NCBI GenBank assembly: GCA_964607765.1
Contig: CAZSNT010000290.1
Span: 1-6,837 of the forward strand
From: CAZSNT01 sp964607765
Lineage (GTDB): Bacteria; Verrucomicrobiota; Lentisphaeria; Oligosphaerales; JABHEG01
Reading direction: 5' to 3'
Length of the DNA: 6,837 nucleotides
A program made the translations under genes and the position numbers. The notes beneath the pieces are model-generated. The model was not told the origin of the DNA. It searched no databases and saw only the letters and a list, made by a program, of their open reading frames with translations. Each line of letters opens with the position of its first letter. Position 1 is the first letter of the stretch. Of this stretch, positions 1 through 6,056 are shown one piece after another.

Positions 1-202
1 GTGAGGTCCGCTGCCAGGTAGCGGCATACTGCCTCACGTAACTGAGGCGTTACATGCTTCGGTTGCGTGCTGCTTGCATTGCAGCGGGCCCGTTGTTTAT
101 TGTGTTGCCACCAGTGGATGTCGCGTGACGGAGCGGCGGGTGAGACTCGAAGGTGGCCGTGTCCTCTGCTCTACCAACCCAACCTATTGCAGTGATGCTC
201 TC
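1..202 (+). promoter_or_regulatory. Leader region with overlapping inverted repeats, no confident gene
   Basis: No coding region is convincing here. The first 53 bases contain three inverted repeats that share arms and so exclude one another: GTGAGG (1-6) with CCTCAC (32-37), enclosing a CCGCT/AGCGG hairpin (8-12 with 20-24); GCCTCA (31-36) with TGAGGC (43-48); and GTAAC (38-42) with GTTAC (49-53). A further GCTGC/GCAGC pair lies at 69-73 and 81-85. None is followed by a T-run, so an intrinsic terminator is not supported. A weak sigma70-like pair, TTGCAT at 74-79 and TATTGT at 98-103, could be a promoter, but the -35 match is poor. A reading frame open from the left edge stops at 39-41 and could be the tail of an upstream gene. 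That the operon promoter lies here is inference from position. Confidence 0.35.
130..133 (+). promoter_or_regulatory. Possible ribosome binding site for an alternative GTG start of the E1 gene
   Basis: GGAG at 130-133 lies six bases upstream of an in-frame GTG at 140. The ATG at 203 has no recognisable Shine-Dalgarno sequence. Use of the GTG would add 21 residues (beginning MRLEGG) to the E1 protein. These extra residues resemble nothing in the E1 alpha family, whereas the ATG at 203 sits where members of that family usually begin. The choice is therefore unresolved. Confidence 0.3.
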
Positions 203-2149
203 ATGGAACAGGTTCCAGTCTCTGAGTTGATGCCTACTGCCGTGCTGATTCGTCAGCTGGAGCGCCGGTTGCTTGCGCTTTTCTCCGAGGGGAAGCTCTT
301 TGGCACGGTGCACACTTGTATTGGGCAGGAGTTGATCGCCGTTGCCCTGGGCCATTTGCTGACCCGCGATGACTGGGTCGTGAGCAACCATCGCTGTCAC
401 GGGCACTTCATCGCCGTCACGGACATGGTTGATGAGTTGATCGCCGAGATCATGGGCAAGACCACCGGCGTTTGCGGGGGCTGGGGCGGGAGCCAACACA
501 TCTGTGCCGGGCGCTTTTTCAGCAATGGCATCCAAGGCGGCGGGGTGCCGATTGCTGCCGGCCTCGCGTTGGCTGAGAAGCTCGGCGGTAGCGCAGGGAT
601 TGCGGTGGCGTTCATCGGGGAAGGAACGCTGGGGCAGGGGGTGGTCTATGAGACCGCGAACCTGGCGTCGAAATGGCAGGTTCCCTTTCTGATCGTGCTG
701 GAGAACAATCGGTATTCCCAGAGCACCAAGATGGAGAACGTGGTCGCCGGTTCCCTGCTGGCCAGGTTCGAGGCATTTGACATATCTTGCTTTGATTCCG
801 ACACATGGTGCTTGGATTCTCTCATGGCGGAGACCACTCGCGCCGTCGAGTATGTCCGGCAACAGCGCAAGCCGGCTGTTCTGCGGGTACAGACCGATCG
901 TCTGATGGCCCACTCGAAGGGTGATGATGACCGGCCGGACGATGAGGTCGCCTCGTATTGGGAACGGGATTTCATCTCTACCTACGAGAAGGAGAACGCC
1001 GAGGAGTACGCGCTGCTGCTGCAGGCGGCCGAGACGCGGATTGATGCCGCGGTCGAGAAGGCCCAATCCGCTGCTGACGCCCAGCTGATTCCCTACGACT
1101 CCCCGGCATATGACGCGCCTGTGCGTTGGGCAGCGGTCTCCGGGGACGACCGGCGTCGGATTGGGGAGATTCTCCGTGACTGTTTCACCCGCTGGATGGA
1201 GGAAGACGAGCGCATTGTGATGATCGGAGAGGATATTGTGAGTCCTTATGGGGGAGCATTTAAGGTGACGAAGGGGTTGAGTGACCTGTATCCGGACCGG
1301 GTCTTGGCTACCACGATCAGCGAACCGGCGATTGTCGGCTTCGGCAACGGCATGGCGCTGCATGGCATGCGCCCCGTGTGCGAGATCATGTTCGGGGATT
1401 TTCTGACGCTCGGCTTCGACCAGTTCGTCAACCACGCCTCGAAGTTCCCAACCATGTACAATGGTCAGGTCGAGGTGCCGCTGATTGTGCGCACGCCCAT
1501 GGGCGGCGGAAGAGGGTACGGGCCAACCCACAGTCAATCGATCGAGAAGCACTTCCTGGGCCTGCCGCAGACACAGGTGCTGGCGCTGAACGACCGCGTG
1601 AGCCCGGAGCAGGTTTACAACGCGCTGCTCGAGCAGATCGCCCAGGCTACGCTGGTCATCGAGAACAAGCTTCTCTACGCGAAGCGACTCAACACATCCC
1701 AACAGCCGGGGTTTGTGTGGGAGATCTCTGATGAACGGTACCCGACCGTCCGGATGCGCCCGGAAGGCACGCCGGACCTGACCATCGCCTGCTACGGCGG
1801 CATGCTCGGGCCTGTCGAGGAGGCCGTTCTGCAGGCGTTTGACGAGCTGGAGATCATCTGCGAGGTGGTCTGTCCTACGCAACTTTACCCGATGAACGTG
1901 TTCCCGTTCATCGAGTCGCTCCGAGCATCGGGGAATGTGCTGGTGATAGAGGAGGGGCAGTCGTTTGCGGCATGGGGAGCGGAGCTGATCGCACAGGTCA
2001 GCGAGCTCGCCCCGGGCGTCTTGCGGCGGTCCGGCCGTTTCTCGGCACTCCCTGTTGCCATTCCAACATCAGGGCCTTTGGAGAAACAGGTCCTGCCGCG
2101 CGCGGAGAGTATTCTGACGGCCATCGAGAAGGCGGCGAACCATGAGTGA
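203..2149 (+). CDS. Fused alpha-beta E1 component of a 2-oxoacid dehydrogenase complex (thiamine diphosphate dependent)
   Basis: This E1 would decarboxylate a 2-oxo acid on thiamine diphosphate and pass the acyl group to the lipoyl arm of E2, in the cytoplasm. The alpha half covers about residues 1-300: NHRCHGH at 62-68 matches the conserved R-x-HGH segment, and GEG (139-141) to NN (168-169) is the Mg/diphosphate motif, with correct spacing but Glu in place of the usual Asp. The beta half starts near residue 312: GEDI holds the glutamate expected to activate the cofactor (E343), GPTHSQ carries the conserved His (H443), and a transketolase C-terminal-type domain follows from about residue 530 with IEEG. 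At 648 residues it equals a typical alpha plus beta pair joined without a stop. It heads the operon and overlaps the E2 gene by 8 bases. ATG 203 is chosen because the family usually begins there; GTG 140 has a better ribosome site. The sequence does not distinguish pyruvate, branched-chain, acetoin or ketose-derived substrates. Confidence 0.95.
   Translation: MEQVPVSELMPTAVLIRQLERRLLALFSEGKLFGTVHTCIGQELIAVALGHLLTRDDWVVSNHRCHGHFIAVTDMVDELIAEIMGKTTGVCGGWGGSQHICAGRFFSNGIQGGGVPIAAGLALAEKLGGSAGIAVAFIGEGTLGQGVVYETANLASKWQVPFLIVLENNRYSQSTKMENVVAGSLLARFEAFDISCFDSDTWCLDSLMAETTRAVEYVRQQRKPAVLRVQTDRLMAHSKGDDDRPDDEVASYWERDFISTYEKENAEEYALLLQAAETRIDAAVEKAQSAADAQLIPYDSPAYDAPVRWAAVSGDDRRRIGEILRDCFTRWMEEDERIVMIGEDIVSPYGGAFKVTKGLSDLYPDRVLATTISEPAIVGFGNGMALHGMRPVCEIMFGDFLTLGFDQFVNHASKFPTMYNGQVEVPLIVRTPMGGGRGYGPTHSQSIEKHFLGLPQTQVLALNDRVSPEQVYNALLEQIAQATLVIENKLLYAKRLNTSQQPGFVWEISDERYPTVRMRPEGTPDLTIACYGGMLGPVEEAVLQAFDELEIICEVVCPTQLYPMNVFPFIESLRASGNVLVIEEGQSFAAWGAELIAQVSELAPGVLRRSGRFSALPVAIPTSGPLEKQVLPRAESILTAIEKAANHE
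2126..2132 (+). promoter_or_regulatory. Ribosome binding site of the E2 gene
   Basis: GAGAAGG lies nine bases upstream of ATG 2142, inside the end of the E1 gene. This purine-rich site, together with the 8-base overlap, supports ATG 2142 as the E2 start and suggests translational coupling to E1. Confidence 0.6.
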
Positions 2150-3827
2150 GCTGACTCCTGTCACAGCTCCCAAGATGGGAGTGAACGATGGTGAAATCAC
2201 CATCATGGAGCATCTTGTTGCGGAGCGGACCCAGGTGCAGGCTGGGACCCCGGTGCTGTCTGCGGAGACCAGCAAGACGTCGTTCGAAGTCGAGTCTCCC
2301 GAGGACGGCTTCGTTCACCATCTGACCCAGCCGGGCGACGATGTGCCGGCCGACAGCGTGCTGTGTCTGGTAGGGAAGACGCTCGAGTCACTGGACGGCG
2401 CTCCGGCACATTCCCGTGTGCCGGAGTCTGTCGAGGGGCAGACCCAGGCGGCGGCATCGCCGGCTCCTTCGCTTTCCGGTGCGCAAGCTTCGGTTGTTTC
2501 GGTCGCCGTCCCGGAAGCGGAAGACGGCGTGGCTGTAACGCTCTCGGAGTGGCTGTGTACGAATGATACGGCCGTTGCGGAAGGACAGGCGATTTTCCGT
2601 GCCGTTGTGGGGGAGCGGACGGTTGATGTTGCTGCTCCGCGGTCCGGGGTCCTCCGACAACTTGTCGAGCCGCTGGCGTGTGCCGCTGCCTCGTCGCCGC
2701 TGGCGCTGATCGGCGACACGATTCAGGCTGTCGAGCTGTTCAGCCGCTCACAACTCTGTCCGGAACCCGTCGTCGGCCCCGTCCGTCAAAGCGGCGCCTC
2801 GGCCCCGGCGCGTCCCGCACCGTGTTCTGTGCGGTTCACGCAGTCCGCGTTGGAGCTGTTGACGGCGAAGGGACTCTCCGAAGGGCAGTTCTCCGGTCAG
2901 GGCCTGGTCCGGACTGTGGACGTCCTCAGGGCACTGGGGGAAGTGCCTGCGCAGGCCGCTCCTGCCGTGCGCACTCCGGCGGTTGGGGAGCGGCCCCAGA
3001 TTCCCTTCGATGATGTGCCGGTGACCGCGAAGAAACTGTCCCGCGCGAAGCGGACCGAGATTCAGCGCCTGACGGCGTCAGCACGAAGCGCCGTCACCAG
3101 TCAGATCAGCCGTCTCGTTCCCTCGAAAGGCGTTTTCGCCAAGCATGCCGGGCATCCCGGTGTCGTTGGCAGGATGTCTTCCCGGATTGTCTTCGAGTGC
3201 GCCCAGCTGTTGAGGACCTATCCCTACCTCAACGCCCGGTATGAACCAGACCATGCCGTGCTGTACGAGCAACTGAATATCGGGTTTGCTGTCGACGCCG
3301 GCCTGGGACTGAAAGTGCCTGTCGTTCATCAAGCCGACCAGCTCACGTTCAATGCGCTTCTGGAGCGGAAGGAGGACATGATCGCGCGGTACCTGGACGG
3401 CCAGTTGACGCAGGATGACCTGGTCGGCGGGACGTTCACGATCACGGACCTCTCGGAGCAGCAGAGCTGGCTGTTCAACCCGATCATCAATTATGGCCAA
3501 TCTGCGATTCTCGGCGTGGGCGGCGAGCTTCACCTTGGCGGCGGCCGATACGTCTACCCACTCGTGCTGGCGTTTGACCACCGGCTCGGTGACGGCGCAA
3601 TGGCCGCGGCGTTTCTGGGTGAACTGTCGCAGCGGCTGGCGGCGTACGAGACCGTGCTGCTGCGAGAGCTGGGGTTGCTGCAGGCGTCGGACCCAACGCT
3701 GATCTGCTGTCAACAGTGCATGAAGACGCTCGAGGATATCACCGAGAGGGGGCGTCTCCTTCTCAAGACTATTGGCCGGGACGGATCAGAGCGCCTGATC
3801 TGTTCCACCTGCGCTCAAGGATGGTGA
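2142..3827 (+). CDS. E2 dihydrolipoamide acyltransferase with an active and a lysine-less lipoyl domain and a C-terminal zinc-ribbon-like module
   Basis: E2 carries the acyl group on lipoyl-lysine and transfers it to a thiol acceptor, classically CoA. Domain order over 561 residues: lipoyl domain 1 (about 4-80), lipoylation site ETSKT with K45; a Pro/Ala/Ser-rich linker; lipoyl-like domain 2 (about 118-195), where the lysine position is E158 and no lysine is nearby; a linker; a peripheral-subunit-binding-like segment (about 230-266, ending GLVRTVDVL) that would hold E1 or E3; the acyltransferase domain (about 285-510) with TFTITDLS and the catalytic DHRLGDG at 479-485 (H480, D484). The last 45 residues hold CCQQC (522-526) and CSTC (554-557), a probable zinc-binding pair not found in ordinary E2 proteins. 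It overlaps E1 by 8 bases and the carrier/PPTase gene by 7. The acceptor could be CoA or the neighbouring carrier domain; the sequence does not decide. Confidence 0.95.
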   Translation: MSELTPVTAPKMGVNDGEITIMEHLVAERTQVQAGTPVLSAETSKTSFEVESPEDGFVHHLTQPGDDVPADSVLCLVGKTLESLDGAPAHSRVPESVEGQTQAAASPAPSLSGAQASVVSVAVPEAEDGVAVTLSEWLCTNDTAVAEGQAIFRAVVGERTVDVAAPRSGVLRQLVEPLACAAASSPLALIGDTIQAVELFSRSQLCPEPVVGPVRQSGASAPARPAPCSVRFTQSALELLTAKGLSEGQFSGQGLVRTVDVLRALGEVPAQAAPAVRTPAVGERPQIPFDDVPVTAKKLSRAKRTEIQRLTASARSAVTSQISRLVPSKGVFAKHAGHPGVVGRMSSRIVFECAQLLRTYPYLNARYEPDHAVLYEQLNIGFAVDAGLGLKVPVVHQADQLTFNALLERKEDMIARYLDGQLTQDDLVGGTFTITDLSEQQSWLFNPIINYGQSAILGVGGELHLGGGRYVYPLVLAFDHRLGDGAMAAAFLGELSQRLAAYETVLLRELGLLQASDPTLICCQQCMKTLEDITERGRLLLKTIGRDGSERLICSTCAQGW

Positions 3828-4612
3828 CAGTGTCTCCGCTTGATACACTGAAAGAGAAAATCGCGTCGATGCTGGACGTGCCCGTGGACTCTATCACCGA
3901 TTCGACGTCACTGAGTCGGCTTCGGTCTTCCGCCATGCGGGCTGTCCTGGGCTCTCAGATTCGGGCCTGTTTCGGCAAGACGGTAGACACTTCTCAGATC
4001 TCAACAATGGGTGAGCTGAGTGCGGTTCTCTCCGGCGGCGACATTCCCGCTGCTCCTTCACCGGCTGCTGCAGCCGCTCCCGGGCCAGCCCAGGCGGCGG
4101 CGCCGTCGCTTGGTGTGGAGCTCGGCGCGGGGATTCAGGTTGGCGTCGACATGGAGCACATTTCCGCTATGCCGGTGGTGCAGTCCTACTGGACCGATGC
4201 CTTCTACACGGACCACTTCTCGCCCGAGGAACTCGCCTACTGCACCTCTCAGGATGAACCACGCGAGCACCTCCTGGTCCGCTGGTGTGCGAAGGAGGCC
4301 CTGCGGAAGACTGGCGAGGAATACGTCTCGGCCTTGTTCAGTGATCTTCAGGTGGTGCGCCTGGAGACGGGACAGCCGCAGCTTCAGCATCGGGCGTCAG
4401 CGGACGCTTCATGGTCCCCTCTCCCTCTGTCGGTCAGCCTTTCCCATGCCGGGCAGATGGGGATTGCGGTCGTCGCGGCCCCCTTGCGTGCCGCGCAGGA
4501 GGTCGAGAGTGCTCCTGCCGCGGATGACTCAGTGCCCCGGGATCCCCCACCCGCAGCGGAGCCCGAGGCCCCCCCGCACAGATCGTTCTTCCGGAGACTG
4601 TTTGGTTCCTGA
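3821..4612 (+). CDS. Acyl-carrier-protein-like domain fused to a 4'-phosphopantetheinyl transferase
   Basis: The PPTase half would move 4'-phosphopantetheine from CoA to a carrier-protein serine. It spans about residues 105-220: GVDME at 108-112 (D110, E112 for Mg), then after 44 residues WCAKEALRK at 155-163, which fits the Sfp/AcpS pattern (F/W)(S/C/T)xKE(A/S)xxK, and later VSLSHAG. Residues 1-70 look like a small four-helix carrier protein. Ungapped alignment back from its FG puts the second serine of RSSAM (S37) at the attachment site, but the usual DSL reads SSA, so this assignment is tentative. An Ala/Pro-rich linker (about 70-104) joins the halves, and an acidic Pro-rich tail ends in SFFRRLFGS. 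ATG 3821 overlaps the E2 stop by 7 bases. AAGG at 3817-3820 abuts this ATG but is well spaced for GTG 3830, which would remove three residues. The location between E2 and E3 suggests the carrier serves this complex. The PPTase call is firm, the carrier call moderate. Confidence 0.88.
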   Translation: MVTVSPLDTLKEKIASMLDVPVDSITDSTSLSRLRSSAMRAVLGSQIRACFGKTVDTSQISTMGELSAVLSGGDIPAAPSPAAAAAPGPAQAAAPSLGVELGAGIQVGVDMEHISAMPVVQSYWTDAFYTDHFSPEELAYCTSQDEPREHLLVRWCAKEALRKTGEEYVSALFSDLQVVRLETGQPQLQHRASADASWSPLPLSVSLSHAGQMGIAVVAAPLRAAQEVESAPAADDSVPRDPPPAAEPEAPPHRSFFRRLFGS

Positions 4613-4620
4613 TGTCGGCT

Positions 4621-4627
4621 GGGGGAG
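4621..4627 (+). promoter_or_regulatory. Ribosome binding site of the E3 gene
   Basis: GGGGGAG ends seven bases before ATG 4635 and fixes that codon as the E3 start. A short GGGA/TCCC pairing (4623-4626 with 4631-4634, loop of four) could partly mask the site. With four base pairs this is weak. Confidence 0.65.
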
Positions 4628-4634
4628 CTTTCCC

Positions 4635-6056
4635 ATGACACAAGACCATTTCGAGATCGCTATCATCGGCGCAGGCCCCGGCGGCTATGTCGCTGCCAAT
4701 CGTGCGGCTCAGGCGGGGATGAGCGTTGCGCTCGTTGAGCAGGCGGCTCAGGCTGGCGGGGTGTGCCTTCATCGTGGCTGCATTCCCACCAAACTGCTGC
4801 TCTCTGCCGCGGATGCCATCACCAGGATCAAGCACTCCGAAGGCATGGGGATCGCAGTGACCGGCCTGGAGTTCGACTGGCCCACACTGCAGACGACCAA
4901 GCGCCGGACCATCGACGCTTTGGCGAAAGGGATCGAGCATCTGCTGAAGTCGCGGCGTGTCTCCCGGTTTCTCGGCCGTGGGATGCTGATCGACGGTCAC
5001 ACCGTCGCCGTAGACGTGGGGGACGAGCAGGCGCGTATCTCTGCTGATGCAGTCGTGGTCGCGACCGGGTCTCGCCCGATTGTCCCTAGTGTGTGGCGGG
5101 ATTTGGAGCGCGTCATCACCAGCCGGGAGCTGCTGGAGATGCCATCGCTCCCGGAGAGCATCACGGTTGTCGGCGGCGGGGTGGTGGGCTGTGAGTTTGC
5201 CTCCTGTCTGAGCCGCCTGGGCTGCCAGGTCTACCTTGTCGAGAAGGAGCCCTCGCTGCTTCCCATGTTTCCGGCCGCGCACGCCGGTGTGCTGGCCGGC
5301 CGGCTCTGCGACAGGGACTCGGTTCAGATCCATGTCGGTACGACTGTAGAGTCCATCGAGGAGGAGGACTCTTCCTGCCGGATCCGTCTGCAGGATGGGA
5401 ACGAATGGCAGACTCAGTGGGTACTCCTGGCGCTGGGACGGGAGCCGAACACCGCAGAGCTCGGGCTAGAGAATGCGAACATCGAGACGAATGCGGCCGG
5501 AGCCGTTGTTGTGGACGAGAACGGCCGCACCAGTTGCGAGAGTGTGTTCTGCATCGGTGACGCCAATGCGCGATGCATGTTGGCGCACGTAGCCATGGAG
5601 CAGGGGAAGCGTGTTGTTCAGTGTCTCCGTGGCGCCGTTCTCCCCGCTCTTCCCCCCGTTCCCTGGTGTGTCTACACCGACCCGGAGCTGGCAAGCCTGG
5701 GGCTCTCCAAAGACGTCGCAGAGGAGCAAGGGCGCAAGGTCCGGACTGCGACATTTCCGTTCTCAGCCAACGGCAAGTCCCACGTCTTGGGCGACACCAT
5801 CGGGCAGATTGATGTTGTCCAGGACGAGACGAGCAATGAGATTCTTGGCGTCCACATGGTTGGGCACAACGTGACGGAGCTGATCCACGTTGTCACCGGT
5901 TTCCTCGGCAAGAGCTCCGTTGAGGAACTTGATTCGGTCATTTTCGCCCATCCGACTCAGGCTGAGTCCATCGAAGAGGCGCTGTTGGCCCTGTATCAAC
6001 GGTCTCCACACTTGCCGTGGCGCCGCCCACCCATGGTCACCGGACAGATCCTGTGA
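4635..6056 (+). CDS. lpdA: Dihydrolipoamide dehydrogenase (E3), FAD/NAD-dependent
   Basis: E3 reoxidises the dihydrolipoyl arm of E2, passing electrons through a disulfide and FAD to NAD+. Over 473 residues the family pattern is complete: FAD-binding GAGPGG (12-17) with E35 for the ribose; redox disulfide in CLHRGC (C44, C49) followed by IPTK; ATG motif before residue 150; NAD-binding GGGVVG (180-185) ending in an acidic VEK; second FAD motif IGDAN with D309; a C-terminal dimerisation domain with HPTQAE (H439, E444), the catalytic His-Glu pair of the partner subunit. Every residue needed for activity is present. The gene lies 22 bases after the carrier/PPTase gene with a strong ribosome site, and its last four bases overlap the next gene. 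A private E3 copy argues that the operon encodes a self-sufficient lipoamide cycle. Glutathione or mercuric reductase is unlikely given the C-x4-C and HPT motifs plus the E2 partner. The symbol reflects family, not orthology to the housekeeping copy. Confidence 0.95.
   Translation: MTQDHFEIAIIGAGPGGYVAANRAAQAGMSVALVEQAAQAGGVCLHRGCIPTKLLLSAADAITRIKHSEGMGIAVTGLEFDWPTLQTTKRRTIDALAKGIEHLLKSRRVSRFLGRGMLIDGHTVAVDVGDEQARISADAVVVATGSRPIVPSVWRDLERVITSRELLEMPSLPESITVVGGGVVGCEFASCLSRLGCQVYLVEKEPSLLPMFPAAHAGVLAGRLCDRDSVQIHVGTTVESIEEEDSSCRIRLQDGNEWQTQWVLLALGREPNTAELGLENANIETNAAGAVVVDENGRTSCESVFCIGDANARCMLAHVAMEQGKRVVQCLRGAVLPALPPVPWCVYTDPELASLGLSKDVAEEQGRKVRTATFPFSANGKSHVLGDTIGQIDVVQDETSNEILGVHMVGHNVTELIHVVTGFLGKSSVEELDSVIFAHPTQAESIEEALLALYQRSPHLPWRRPPMVTGQIL

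Noticed and set aside
74..103. Sigma70-like promoter TTGCAT with an 18-base spacer and TATTGT
   Set aside because: Only three of six -35 bases and four of six -10 bases match; such matches arise often by chance, so it is mentioned only within the leader description.
50..1882. Long 610-codon open frame on the minus strand, antisense to the E1 gene
   Set aside because: Its translation has no recognisable domain and is Arg/His/Leu/Pro-rich as expected for the complement of a GC-rich gene, while the + strand frame shows all E1 motifs.
3716..3820. 35-codon N-terminal extension of the carrier/PPTase frame from an earlier ATG
   Set aside because: It runs across the zinc-ribbon coding end of E2 and adds no carrier-like residues. 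ATG 3821 or GTG 3830 at the E2 stop fits the operon's overlap pattern.
4020..4634. Upstream extension of the E3 reading frame by about 205 codons
   Set aside because: The extension is Arg/Pro/Ser-rich with no domain and overlaps the carrier/PPTase gene in another frame. A strong ribosome site sits just before ATG 4635.
4434..5333. 299-codon minus-strand open frame across the carrier/PPTase-E3 junction, and similar shorter ones at 3078-3713 and 5996-6652
   Set aside because: No motif, no plausible ribosome site assessed as convincing, and all lie opposite genes with clear family signatures.
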